Source: Pseudomonadota bacterium (GTDB lineage: Bacteria > Pseudomonadota > Gammaproteobacteria > Steroidobacterales > JBCBZW01). From it: a stretch of 64,000 bases of DNA. Location: the NCBI GenBank assembly GCA_039193195.1, contig JBCCWS010000025.1:1-64000 (forward strand), written 5' to 3'. The translations under genes were made by a program, and so were the position numbers. The notes beneath the pieces were generated by a model. The model was not told the DNA's origin. It was given only the letters and a program-made list of their open reading frames with translations, and searched no databases. Numbering within the stretch: the first letter of the stretch is position 1; each line of letters starts with the position of its first letter. Shown here one piece after another: positions 48,326-58,100 of the stretch.

Positions 48326-49612
48326 TCAGCCTGGCGCGTCGACAGGGCGCCGGGCGCCAACCGTGCCCGTGGACACTTGGCGAGCGCGAGTCGCCGTAAG
48401 GTGGGTGACTCCCATCAGGAGAACCCCCAGCAGGGGCAGGGGAAGCACGAGGAGAAGTGCCACTTGGACGCCCCAGAAGTGGTGCACCACGCCAAACAAC
48501 ACCGGCCCAAGCGCGGACGCCCCCAGATCGATCGCAGTGGCGTAGCCGTAGTAGGCCTTGGCGTAGTGCGTACCGTACACCGTTGGCCACAGGTTGCTCG
48601 CCATGGCCGTGTATAGCCCGGCGGCGGCGCCGAATCCGATGCTGGTCGCCCAAAACCCCAGGGGAGTGGCGATGAACAAGAAACCGAGCGTTGTGATGAC
48701 GAGCGCCAGCTGGTGGGCAATGAAAATGACCCGGTGATGGTGCATTGTGCGAGTGGCGAAGTAGACGCACGGAAATCCCACGAACATGGCCGGTAGGTAG
48801 ATGGCGTATGCGTAGGGTGGGCTCACGCCGGCGTAGTGGGCGATTGGCAAGATCATCAACGAGGCGGAGCTCGTAATGAGGGTACTGAGAGGTACCCCGA
48901 AGGCGTAGATCCAGAACTGGGGTGAACGCTTTGCGGCATCCAAGGGAATCGACGGCCCTTGCTCGGCAGCAACGTCAGTCAGCGCTTCAGCTGCCTCTTC
49001 GCGTGGCATAGAGGTCACGCGGAAGATCAGCACCCCCACCACCACGCTTGCCACCGCAAAGACGACCATAGTGAGCTCGAAGCCGACGCGTTCGAGCAAG
49101 CCGTGCGTCAGCAGCGGCAGGGCGGCGAAGACGATACCGGCAAGCGCATTGCTGAGCGCCATGGTCTTGGCTCTTTTCGTGCTGGCTGCCTGCTCGTTGA
49201 CCACCGTGGCGCCGAGGATCTTGAACATGCCCCTCAGGAACAATCGGATCCCCGTGAAGCACAAGGTTAGTAGCAGCAGTGCCCCCCAGATCCCGAGCGC
49301 GAGCTTCGCGGCGGCGATCACCCCCCACAGCATCAACGAGCCCGCACTCGCCAGCGCAGTGAGTGCTGCCAGGGTGGACGTGCGCCAGCTGGCGATGTAG
49401 GGCTGTAGCCAGCGCATGCCAGCGGCCGCGAGAAGGGTGCTCGCCGCGAGTAGGAGACAGAAGTGCAGCTCCGTGATGCCGAGGGCGTTGGACTGCTGCT
49501 CCAGGAATACGCCGAGCACGCTGTTTTGCCCAACGGTGCTGAGGATGATCGCGAGCGTTGACGCCGCGAGGATCTGCTGGGACGAAGCGTTGGTGGGGCG
49601 AGGCGTCGACAT
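48326..49612 (-). CDS. Major facilitator superfamily transporter
   Basis: A 428-residue protein with about 12 membrane helices and a central cytoplasmic loop around residues 195-220 (MPREEAAEALTDVAAEQGPS). The first half contains GMRWLQPYIASWRTSTLAAL, an MFS-like A-loop region. The pattern is closest to oxalate/formate-antiporter-like or uncharacterised MFS members. The substrate is unknown. It is on the same strand as the acyltransferase gene (41-bp gap) and may be cotranscribed with it. Confidence 0.85.
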   Translation of the reverse strand: MSTPRPTNASSQQILAASTLAIILSTVGQNSVLGVFLEQQSNALGITELHFCLLLAASTLLAAAGMRWLQPYIASWRTSTLAALTALASAGSLMLWGVIAAAKLALGIWGALLLLTLCFTGIRLFLRGMFKILGATVVNEQAASTKRAKTMALSNALAGIVFAALPLLTHGLLERVGFELTMVVFAVASVVVGVLIFRVTSMPREEAAEALTDVAAEQGPSIPLDAAKRSPQFWIYAFGVPLSTLITSSASLMILPIAHYAGVSPPYAYAIYLPAMFVGFPCVYFATRTMHHHRVIFIAHQLALVITTLGFLFIATPLGFWATSIGFGAAAGLYTAMASNLWPTVYGTHYAKAYYGYATAIDLGASALGPVLFGVVHHFWGVQVALLLVLPLPLLGVLLMGVTHLTATRARQVSTGTVGARRPVDAPG

Positions 49613-49652
49613 GGTGTGTCTGCGGGTCGTGGGGCTGCAATTGATGGCGCGC

Positions 49653-50303
49653 CTAGAGCGCCGGCACAGTGCCTGCGGTCACGTCCTGCTCGTCTTGGGC
49701 GGCGGGCTGAGTATCAAAGGAGGTCGCGAGCGGGCGAATTGGTGTGAATCGCTCGGGGAACTTGGGTGTCTGCTGAGCGTAGAAGCATCGAATACGCGCC
49801 ATGTCCCTATCCACATCGCCGCTCAGCCAGATGGGCTCTCCAAGGCCTACCTCACGCTTTTCGTAGTCCAAATAGTTGAGCATCAGCGGCACCTTGGCGC
49901 GGCGTGCCATGGCGTAAAATCCCATCTTCCATCCGGGACGGTGCGATCGCGTGCCGGAGGGCGCTAACACTAGCGCCTCCATCTCGCCGCTATGCAGCGC
50001 GTTTACGCAGTGGTTGACCAAACTGCCAGGGTTGGCGCGATCGACCGGAATACCGCCCAGGGCGCGTACCAGCGGTCCCAACACTGGCGCGTCGATCATC
50101 TCCTTCTTCACCAGTACGCGGAACGGGACGCGGAGGGCCCAATAGCCGAGAAGGCCGATGGCCACGTCCCAGTGTGAGGTGTGGTGTCCCATGATCGCGA
50201 CGTAGGTCCGAGGTCGTTCGGCAGGGATCTCGAGTAGCTTCCAGCCGAGCAGGGCGAGCGTTAGGCGAGCAAACCAGGTGATGGGCAGAGTGAGCATCGA
50301 CAT
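49653..50303 (-). CDS. 1-acyl-glycerol-phosphate acyltransferase-like protein
   Basis: A 216-residue acyltransferase. The HX4D motif appears as HHTSHWDVAIG near residues 39-49. LVRALGGIPVDRANP and LVLAPSGTRSHRPGWKMGFY correspond to the second and third family motifs (the latter replacing the usual FPEGTRS with APSGTRS). It would acylate a lysophospholipid or similar acceptor at the inner membrane. ATG 50303 is chosen; a longer frame upstream runs into inverted-repeat copy C and is not coding. Confidence 0.85.
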   Translation of the reverse strand: MSMLTLPITWFARLTLALLGWKLLEIPAERPRTYVAIMGHHTSHWDVAIGLLGYWALRVPFRVLVKKEMIDAPVLGPLVRALGGIPVDRANPGSLVNHCVNALHSGEMEALVLAPSGTRSHRPGWKMGFYAMARRAKVPLMLNYLDYEKREVGLGEPIWLSGDVDRDMARIRCFYAQQTPKFPERFTPIRPLATSFDTQPAAQDEQDVTAGTVPAL

Positions 50304-50472
50304 CGGTATCTCCAGAGCAGTCGGATACGGGCGGTTGGCCGGCGGTTTCGGGCCACTGTTCGAACATGGCGAGGATCGGTCGCCGGATGTGTCACCGATT
50401 GGCACTACGCCCCTTGTTGCGACGCGACATGGCGATGCTGGAAGTAATGGCGCAACCGGTTGCACCGGCGCT

Positions 50473-50578
50473 CTAGTGTCCTGAGTTAGAAGTTCGTTGA
50501 TGAATTCGCGGCACCTTTTCGCCCCTGAACACGTTGCTCCTCCTCCCGTGGGACTTGCCACGCTCGTCCTCGCGCCGC
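50473..50578. mobile_element. Inverted-repeat element copy C, truncated
   Basis: It starts CTAGTGTCCTGAGTTAGAAG and follows the complement of copy A almost without change through the core (CACGTTGCTCCTCCTCCCGT) to about 50578. There the match stops, 57-60 bases short of a full element, and the right arm is absent. The sequence continues straight into the interior of the broken TPR/SLOG-like gene. A deletion joining the element to that gene is the simplest reading. Confidence 0.75.
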
Positions 50579-50579
50579 A

Positions 50580-50828
50580 ACCCAGGCCCCCGATCGCACC
50601 TTCACCTACGACGGCACCCTCTTTGGGCTGGCCGGTGAGACCGAGCGATGGAGTCGCAGGGGGCGCACGCGGGCTATCAACGAGGAACTGGACAAACTCT
50701 CGGTGGCACTGCACGGCGCGATGAGCGCCGACGACAACGGCATCGGCAGTCCCGTCTACAAATAGCTCCCGGGTCTCGGCCCCGTCGATTGGTCCAAGAT
50801 AACGAGCGCGCGTGGCAAGCACTTCGGC
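50580..50828 (+). pseudogene. 5' remnant of the TPR/SLOG-like gene, cut by the repeat element and a stop
   Basis: In the same frame as the gene that follows, this reads DRTFTYDGTLFGLAGE, RTRAINEELDKLSVALHGAM, NGIGSPVYK, then TAG (50763-50765), then LPGLGPVDWSKI and on into the next coding sequence without another stop. In bacterial TRAFs-binding-domain (DUF4071-like) proteins an SPVY.-LP.L segment directly precedes the TPR part, so the TAG appears to interrupt one gene. The 5' end is missing at the edge of repeat copy C. Confidence 0.55.
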
Positions 50829-52394
50829 ATGGTGATGAACGATTGGCGCAGCCGCGTTCGCATTGCAGGCAAGGAGGGACGCGTAGGAGATATCTTGACC
50901 CTTGCTCGTGATGCACCGGATCGGCGGAGCTTTCTCGAACAGACCTGCGCGGCGGGTCGCGAACTGGTGGCACTGGGGCGCAACGATGCGGCCCGCAACT
51001 TGTTCGAGACGGTAGTAAGTGAAGACTCCTCACACTTCGATGCACGCGTCGAGCTTGCCCAGGTGCTCAACCGGCTGCATCAGCCTCAACGGGCGGTGGA
51101 ACACCTGAAGATCGCGGTCGAACTCGACCCGGATATCTCGACGTCCGCGGGCATTCGTTTCGGTCGCATCTACAAAGACCTTTGGCGCCGTGAGTGGGAA
51201 CCTGAAGCACGTGCCGACGGGGAAGCTCGCAAGGATAGCGTGGAAGATCGCAGGGTGACGGCATGCAAGCATGTGGGCCTCGCTCGGCAAGCCTACCGTG
51301 CGTACCACAAGGCTTACGAGCAAGATATGCAGCAGCACTGGTGTGGCTTGAACGTCGTGTCGCTGCACGATTTGATTGGGCTGGTAGGATCCAAACCATC
51401 TCCTCTTGAGCGAACGGATGTGCTCGGTGCGGTGCGGACGGCAGCGCGCCGCGATCTCCACCGTGCCGACCAAGCTGGCCTGTGGGCGCACTCGACGCTC
51501 GGAGAGTGCGCCCTGCTCGAGGGCGACGAGGATGAGGCCATTACCGAGTACCAGGAAGCTAGCACCGGTTCGGAGCTGACCTGGTTCATGGTCGAGTCGA
51601 TGGTGACGCAGCTGCGCTTGTACGAGTCTCTCAATCTGAACGGGGAACTCGCGAGGAAGCTGATAATGCTCCTCGAGGAACGGCGTCCGCCCGCTGCGGT
51701 CAAGCGAGCGCAGGTAGTCGCGTTTGCCGGGCATATGATCGACCGCCCCACGCGTAGGAAGCCGCGATTTCCCGAGAGTCTCGTCGAGCCAGTGTCTGCG
51801 TCGATTCTCGAGCAGCTCAACGACTGGAAATTCGGCCCCGGGAGCCTCGGTATCTGCGGCGGCGCGGCGGGCTGCGATTTGCTGTTCGCCGATCACTGTC
51901 TCAAGCTGGGAGGCCACGTCCAGCTGCTAATTCCAAAGGACGTCGGCCCCTTCTTGAAGGATTCCGTGAGGTTGCCCGGCGAGGCTGGCTGGCCAGCGCT
52001 GTTCGATCGCGTACGCCGGCATGAGAGGACGGAACTACGCGTGCAAAGCGATGCGTTGGGCGAGCCACCGGCGCATGCGCACGTATACCTGCGCAGTAAC
52101 GACTGGCGTCTCGATAGCGCCCGCGCCGAAGCACCTGATCGTGTCCGGGACGGTGATAAGACGACGATGCACAAACCGGTGCAGCTCGCTTACCTCGCAG
52201 TCTGGGATAGCACTAGCGAAGCGGACGGCCTCGGCGGAACGGCCTCTTTCGTGGAGAGCGCAAAGGAGCTCGATGGTCGTCTGGAGATCATCGATCTGCC
52301 ATTGCTGAATGCGCTGGAGAAGACCCGGCCCAAGAAGGCTAGTAGTGCGCTGCGAAAGCGCAAGACCTCGCGCCAGCGCGCGTCGAAGCGCTAG
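50829..52394 (+). CDS. TPR protein with SLOG-like C-terminal domain (TRAFs-binding type), probably N-terminally truncated
   Basis: A 521-residue open frame. Residues about 30-260 are TPR-like helices (GRNDAARNLFETVVSEDSSH; LHQPQRAVEHLKIAVELDP). From about 295 to 500 is a Rossmann-like domain: VVAFAGHMIDRP, SLGICGGAAGCDLLFADHCL, VQLLIPKDVGPFLKDSV. A GG(A)A.G.D..F motif is characteristic of SLOG-type nucleotide-sensing modules found in bacterial conflict/signalling systems. ATG 50829 has a poor ribosome site, and in-frame homologous sequence lies upstream beyond a TAG, so the original protein was longer. Whether this part is still expressed is open. It is convergent with the PL7 gene. Confidence 0.6.
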   Translation: MVMNDWRSRVRIAGKEGRVGDILTLARDAPDRRSFLEQTCAAGRELVALGRNDAARNLFETVVSEDSSHFDARVELAQVLNRLHQPQRAVEHLKIAVELDPDISTSAGIRFGRIYKDLWRREWEPEARADGEARKDSVEDRRVTACKHVGLARQAYRAYHKAYEQDMQQHWCGLNVVSLHDLIGLVGSKPSPLERTDVLGAVRTAARRDLHRADQAGLWAHSTLGECALLEGDEDEAITEYQEASTGSELTWFMVESMVTQLRLYESLNLNGELARKLIMLLEERRPPAAVKRAQVVAFAGHMIDRPTRRKPRFPESLVEPVSASILEQLNDWKFGPGSLGICGGAAGCDLLFADHCLKLGGHVQLLIPKDVGPFLKDSVRLPGEAGWPALFDRVRRHERTELRVQSDALGEPPAHAHVYLRSNDWRLDSARAEAPDRVRDGDKTTMHKPVQLAYLAVWDSTSEADGLGGTASFVESAKELDGRLEIIDLPLLNALEKTRPKKASSALRKRKTSRQRASKR

Positions 52395-52515
52395 GTGTGT
52401 AGGCGCTGCCTAGCGGCCGCGATCGAGGCGAGATGCTGATAGGACAGCGCTTGATTCGCTGCTGGTAGCAGGAAGGGGGTAGGCGCGAGAGCGACCCTCA
52501 CAAACTCCCTGCTTT

Positions 52516-53991
52516 TTAGTCGTGGGAGTTCTCGAGTTCGTAGAACGTCACCTGATCAAAGTCGGCTCCATCTCCTGTGCTGTTCTGCGTGTAAGCCCCG
52601 GCCTTGAAGTACATCCACTCCTGCGGAACGTCATAGCCGCTTGACTGTTCCCGCATATCGACGACGTTGTGGCCTATGATCGGCCCGGCGAGGTCACCAC
52701 GCCTCAGCAAGACATCGATCCGTGCGCCGCGCTGCACGACCTCGTAAGAGAAGATTTCGTCTAACGCAATGCCGTTGTCGGGATTCTCATCGTCGGATGG
52801 CGCCTCGTCGAGGTCACCATTGATAGGGCCAAGTACCGCAAAGTAGATGTCGTCGGCGCTGCGGATCTCGTGCGCGAAGTAGACGAAGCCGCGTTCGTTC
52901 TCTGGGAACTTGCGATAGTAGAGACGCAGGGGCTCATCATCCTCGGCGTGGATCTGCCCGATGATCACGCGGCCCACCTGGTTGCGGTCGCCCGTCTCCG
53001 TCACGTGATTCACGGCCAGCGTGGCCCGCAGGACACCGTTACGACCGCCCACGGCCAGGCCCGGGTCGGGCTGGTACCCCAGTAGCCAGTTGTTGCGGTT
53101 CACGCCGCGGGTGCTGATGCCCGCGTTTCCCCGGCGGAGCATCTCCCGTAGTTCCGAGCGAGTGAAACGCGTGTTGGCGGAGGTCTTCTCACCTTCGATC
53201 GTCGAGCGGAAGACCATCCCGCCATCGGGGCCGGTGAAGAGAAACCCATCTGAGAAGCCGTTGTCCAGATCCCTTTCGCTCGCTGTGTCGCCGATGCCGT
53301 TGCCGTCGAGATCCGCTGGCGTATCTAGCTTCCAGCTCAGCAAAGCGAAGTTTGTGCCTGGCGGATGCATCGGATCGAGTGCAAAGTCGGCGGCCGTCAC
53401 GTTGCTCGCCTCGAACGCGGCCGTCGGTGTCTCTAGGGTGCAGCCAAAGGCGGTGCCCTCGATGATCGCGTTGTCCGTGTTCAGGGAGTTGCCGAAATTC
53501 TCGATCCGCAGGTATCGCGCCGGGGTGTCTGGGGTGTCGTACCGTTCGAAGCGCTGCGTGGTGCCGGTGGATTGCTGATCCGCTAGGAGTGGCTCGAAAT
53601 CGGCGCCGTCCTGCGAGGCGGAGACGCTGAAGGAAGCCGAGCGTTGGTCGCCCTCGAACCAGGCAATGCCGATCTCCCTGACCAAGTGCTGCGCGCCCAA
53701 ATCCAGCGTGATCGACTTGGCATCACCGGGCGATACCCAGCGCGAGGCTGGGTCGAGATCATCGTCTATCGCGTGCTCGGGGCCGTTGCCGGGCAGGCTT
53801 TGTCCATCGTCCGTGGCGGCGGCGACATTGATTAGATGGGTGCCGGCGCACGAGCTGGCGATGGGCGTCGGGGCGGGCGTTACCGGTGCGGTCACGATTT
53901 CTCCGCCCGCGTCCGACAACCCACCGCCACCGCATCCTGCGAGTGCGAGTAAGCCGGCGATCGCGCTGCCGCGCAAGACTAGGCGTTTCAT
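52516..53991 (-). CDS. PL7 alginate lyase lipoprotein with F5/8-type C domain
   Basis: A 491-residue lipoprotein (LLALAGC lipobox at about residue 20, then a Gly linker). Residues about 50-185 form a discoidin-like domain (AIDDDLDPASRWVSPG; ARYLRIENFGNS), a likely carbohydrate-binding module. Residues about 200-490 are a PL7 alginate lyase: FTRSELREML near 277, RVIIGQIHAED near 344, YFKAGAYTQNS near 464. These hold the Arg, Gln, His and Tyr residues of the PL7 active site. It cleaves alginate by beta-elimination, probably at the outer membrane. It starts 10 bp after the second PL7 gene. Confidence 0.92.
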   Translation of the reverse strand: MKRLVLRGSAIAGLLALAGCGGGGLSDAGGEIVTAPVTPAPTPIASSCAGTHLINVAAATDDGQSLPGNGPEHAIDDDLDPASRWVSPGDAKSITLDLGAQHLVREIGIAWFEGDQRSASFSVSASQDGADFEPLLADQQSTGTTQRFERYDTPDTPARYLRIENFGNSLNTDNAIIEGTAFGCTLETPTAAFEASNVTAADFALDPMHPPGTNFALLSWKLDTPADLDGNGIGDTASERDLDNGFSDGFLFTGPDGGMVFRSTIEGEKTSANTRFTRSELREMLRRGNAGISTRGVNRNNWLLGYQPDPGLAVGGRNGVLRATLAVNHVTETGDRNQVGRVIIGQIHAEDDEPLRLYYRKFPENERGFVYFAHEIRSADDIYFAVLGPINGDLDEAPSDDENPDNGIALDEIFSYEVVQRGARIDVLLRRGDLAGPIIGHNVVDMREQSSGYDVPQEWMYFKAGAYTQNSTGDGADFDQVTFYELENSHD

Positions 53992-54001
53992 CAGGTCGCC
54001 A

Positions 54002-55069
54002 CTACTGCCTGCTGGCCAGTCGCTTCGGGTCGACTGAGCCGGTGATTTGAATGCGACGAAACGCCACCGAGGCGTAGTCGCCGTTCGCCCTATCGGTGTC
54101 CCAGTCGCCCGTGCCGGCGCAAGCCGCGTACCACATGGCGGTATCGTCCACCGTGCTGCACTGGTTGTAGGCGCCGGCTTTGAAGTACAAGGCGTCGCCT
54201 GAGTAGCCTTTGGGGTTGTCTTTCTCGTCGACTTCACCGTAGGCATCGACATTATTTGAGAGGTCGATCTTGTAGGTGACCGTTTGTGACGGATCGGCCG
54301 TCCTGAAGGTCAGGTGCATGACGTTACGGTGCACATTGATGTTGTAGTTGAACCATTGCCCCAGGGCGATGCCCGCCTCAACAGGGTCCTCGGGGTTCTC
54401 CCACGTGTTGCCCCACACGGGGTAGGCGATGTCCGTCCGGTCGGGGTTGTCCTTCGCCAGGTTGCGTTCGTAAGTCCAGAACACGGAACCGGTCTCGTGG
54501 TGAGGCCACTTCTTGTAGTAGATCTTGATCGGCTCGTTGCCCCACCCGAAGCCCTTGCCCTTGCTGATGACCTCCCGGTCCTTGTCGGCGTGGATTTGGC
54601 CGACGACTACGGAGTAGGCGGGGCGCTTACCCCTGTGCCCGGCGTTCTTGGCCACGTGCAGCACTTTCAAGGTGGCTTCCAACTGACCACCGATATCAGC
54701 GAAGGACCTCGAGTTGCGGTGAGCCTTTAGCGCGAAGTTGTTCTTCGGGTCATGGGTGCCGATGCTCGTGTTGCGTCCTCGAAACATCTGGCGTAGCTCG
54801 CTGCGCGTGTTGGTGGAGCCGGATGTCGTGATCGCCTTGTTCGGCGCAGTGAACACCAGATGACCGTTTGCATCGAGATAGAAAAAGTTTGCATGGGAGA
54901 ACTTTTGCAGGGACCTGACGCCGATCTCGTCTACCTTGCCGTCCTGGTTGTCGTCTAGGGGCAGGGTCAGCTTCCAAAACCGTAGGTCGAAGCGATCCGA
55001 TGGATGTTCCGCATGAGCGACCGACGGAATCACGAACGCCAGCGCCAGGCTAGCAAGCAAGTAACGCAT
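54002..55069 (-). CDS. PL7 alginate lyase, secreted single-domain form
   Basis: A 355-residue enzyme with a signal peptide (LLASLALAFVIPSVAHAE) and no accessory domain. PL7 motifs are NTRSELRQMF near 90, YSVVVGQIHADKD near 155 and ALYFKAGAYNQCST near 295; two cysteines of the last region probably pair with CAGTGD. It has a free signal-peptidase-I type start, in contrast to the lipoprotein paralogue just downstream, so the two enzymes likely act in different places on long and short chains. Confidence 0.92.
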   Translation of the reverse strand: MRYLLASLALAFVIPSVAHAEHPSDRFDLRFWKLTLPLDDNQDGKVDEIGVRSLQKFSHANFFYLDANGHLVFTAPNKAITTSGSTNTRSELRQMFRGRNTSIGTHDPKNNFALKAHRNSRSFADIGGQLEATLKVLHVAKNAGHRGKRPAYSVVVGQIHADKDREVISKGKGFGWGNEPIKIYYKKWPHHETGSVFWTYERNLAKDNPDRTDIAYPVWGNTWENPEDPVEAGIALGQWFNYNINVHRNVMHLTFRTADPSQTVTYKIDLSNNVDAYGEVDEKDNPKGYSGDALYFKAGAYNQCSTVDDTAMWYAACAGTGDWDTDRANGDYASVAFRRIQITGSVDPKRLASRQ

Positions 55070-55087
55070 TTGTGTTTCCCGAAAGAG

Positions 55088-55120
55088 GGCACCGAGCAGC
55101 GTCGGCTGCTGCTCGGTGCC
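55088..55120 (-). terminator. 13-bp hairpin between the TonB receptor and PL7 genes
   Basis: GGCACCGAGCAGC (55088-55100) pairs perfectly with GCTGCTCGGTGCC (55108-55120) around a 7-base loop. It lies inside the 100-bp gap of an otherwise continuous minus-strand gene series. There is no T-run, so it is more likely an attenuating or mRNA-stabilising stem that sets different levels for receptor and lyases than a full stop. Confidence 0.5.
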
Positions 55121-55169
55121 AAAGCTAACGTTGAGCGTGTGCTCTCGCCTCGGCATAGATGGACGGCGC

Positions 55170-58100
55170 TTAGAACTTGCCGCGCAGGCCGAAGAATAGT
55201 CGCGGCCCGTAGCTGAGCGCCTGGAACGTGTTGCCCTCGATGGCGCGATCGTCGAAGCGCGCCTCATCGAGGATGTTTTTTGCCTCCACGCTCACCCTGA
55301 GGTTGTCCGTCAGGTTGTAGCGCAGGCGTAGGTCCAGCCGTTGGTTGGCCTGGGTGTAGCGGACCCGACCAAAGGCGTCGCGGATGAACTGCTGGAAGTA
55401 GCCCGAGCGCGTGTTGTAAAGCGCCTGGACGAACCAGCGATCATTGCTCCAGAACAGCTGCGTAGACGTCACATGGTTGGACAGACCGAAGAGATTGGCT
55501 GGAGGGATGATGCCGACCAAGGCGCTCTCGGTGACCTCACCGGTATCCTGATCCACCGTGATCTCGACCCCGTCGCCGCCGTTCTGGTCTTCGAATTCGA
55601 AGCCGGAATCGGCGTAGTTGTAGCTGAATCGGCCGCCGAAGCCGCTCAAGAATCCCGGCAGGTAATCAAAGGAGTGCACGAGCGTCAGTTCGAAGCCTCG
55701 GATGGTGCTCTTCTCATCACTGATCTGCGTCGTCTCAACGAAGCCCTGCACCTGGTTGCCATCGAGGTTGAAGGTCTCGAGCTGAGCCACGTTCTCGAAG
55801 GCGCCGTTGAAGCGCTTCCAGTAGGCCAGGGCAGCCACCATGGAGTTCTCGTTCGGATACCACTCCACGCCCAGGTCCACGTTGGTCGACAGGATGGGCC
55901 GCAGCTGCGGGTTACCGGTCGCACTGATGCCGTTCACGGCCTCCGACAGCGAGGAGAAAGCGTTACCCACATCGTTGTCCTGGATCGCACGGCCATTGCC
56001 AAAGGCATTGGGATCTGGGCGCGACATGCCGCGGAAGATCCCGCTGCGCAGGACCAGGTTGTCGTTGAGATCCGCGATCATGGTCAGGCTGGGGAGAATC
56101 TCCGTGTAGCTGTTGGTCTGCACGTCGGTTTCAAAACCAGCCTCACCAGGATCCGCCTGGGTGATCACAAAGCCAACGCCATCGATCTCCTCGACGGTGA
56201 TTGGCGCGCGGTAGCCGACGGAGGTAATGTCCGTGTTGACCAGACGCGCGCCGAGATTGCCTCGCACGGGCAGACTGCCAATCTCCGTTTCGAAGTCCGC
56301 CTGCAGATACACGGCGAGCGTGTCTTCCGTGACATCGTTAGTGCCGGAGGTGATGCCGTCCTGCAGCTGGACACCGGCCAAGCCTCCGTAGTTGACCAAG
56401 AAGGCGTTCGCGGCACAGTCGAAGTTGAAGGTGGCGAACTCGTTGACGGAGGTGCCGCTGCTGGCGTTGGTGATGAGGTTGCCGTCGCGAACGTTCGACA
56501 GGAAGTTCGATTCGGGGAAGCTGCCGTTCGCGCAGCCCAGCACGTTGGCGAGGACCGCGTCGGTGATGGCATTGTCCGCGCCGCCGTTAGGCGTGGTGAG
56601 GTCCTCATCCTCGAACAGGCTCTCGCCCGGCGCATTGCGTAAGCCGCCGAGTTCCAGATAGGTCTGCGTAGAGAAGCGCGCGCCTGCCTTTACCGTGCGG
56701 ATGGGGCCGGCGAAGGCATCCCAGGAGAGATCGGCGCGGAAGGCGTCGAGCTTGTTGTTGCGCGTGATTTGACGGGCCCGCAGTCGTGCTCGGTCGCGTG
56801 CGTTGAAGTAGCTCGGGTCCGTTACCTCGAAGCCGTTGCCCCCGTCATCGAGGATGGTGGCGATGGCGGCAGATCCGCCTTGGTTAGTGTCCAGCTGAAC
56901 GGTGAAATCGTCGCGATTGCCGCCGAGGAGGTTGTTGTCCGTGGCGCCCAGGCGAAGTTCAAAGTCCGTCTCCGTGCGCGTGGTCTCGGACAGGCCGTAG
57001 TCCAGGCGCAGGTTCAGCCGATCGGTGATGCTGAAGTCCAGGTTGATGCCGTACCCCTCGTACTCCTCCAGGCGCTGGAAGTCGGTGGTGAAGGAGTGGA
57101 TCACCGTTTCTGACACGGAGGAGGAGACGACGCCGGTGGTCGGGTCGGAGAGGAGGAAGGAGAGGTCTTCCTGCGTGCTGCCCCACTGCAGGTCCCGGCG
57201 CAGCTCTCGCTGATCACGCTCGGAGTATTGGTAGTCGAAGGTGATGTCTACGCGATCGACCGGCTGGAACTGCAGGACGCCAAAGATGGCCTCTCGCTCA
57301 TCGCTGGTCGAGTTTTGGCGATAGCGATGATCCCGGGGAATGTAGGCGAAGGGAACATCGCTCACGGAGTTGAAGTCGGGGTTGGCGTCGATCAAGTCCT
57401 GCAAGGCGTCGTTGCTGACGTCGGCGATGCCATCGTCGCAGCGCCCGTCCGTATCCGTGGGCAGAGCGTTGGCGTCGAAGGAGGTCAGCTGGCAGGCCTC
57501 CAGTCGACCTTGACCCGATGTGGTCGTGTATTCCTGCTCGGGGTTGGCTTCGTCTCGCAGCTGCGCGCCCACGGAGATGCCGAGGCGCACGCCGCTATCG
57601 AATTCGAACTGATCGATGTACGCCAGGGTGGCGCGTGAGCCGACATCCTGTCCGCCGGTGATGTCCGTCTCATCGGGGCTATGGGCGGCCTTGATCTCAC
57701 CCTGCAGGAGGCGCTTGCCGTAAACCAAGGGCTTTTTCGTGTCCAGGTGGACCTGACCACTGACAGCCCCTTCGATGTACTCAGCGGACTGGGACTTGTG
57801 GATCGCAATCTTGTTGAACATCTCTGAGGGGAAGATGCTGAAGTTCACGGCCCGGTTGCCCCCGCCGTTGGTGGCTTCGCGTCCGTTCACTACCGTCGTC
57901 CCCAAGAAGGGGCCTAGGCCTCTGATGGACAGCTCCGTGGCGCCGCCGTTCTCCTGATGCGAGGTGGCCCCCGTGATGGTCTCTAGCGCATCGCCAACCG
58001 AGAGCGCGGGGATGTCACCGATCTCATCGGACGACAGGCCGTCCACGATCTGTACAGACGTTCGCTTGATGTCGATCGTGCTTTGCACCGTGGCTCGGAT

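Noticed and set aside
48189-48616. Overlapping plus-strand frames of about 120-135 codons
   Set aside because: Mostly antisense to the MFS transporter gene, without motifs.
50304-50822. 173-residue N-terminal extension of the acyltransferase
   Set aside because: It translates the repeat element and flanking DNA; the family N-terminus is at 50303.
55341-56642. 433-codon plus-strand frame antisense to the TonB receptor
   Set aside because: A codon-bias shadow of the receptor gene; no domain and no start signal.
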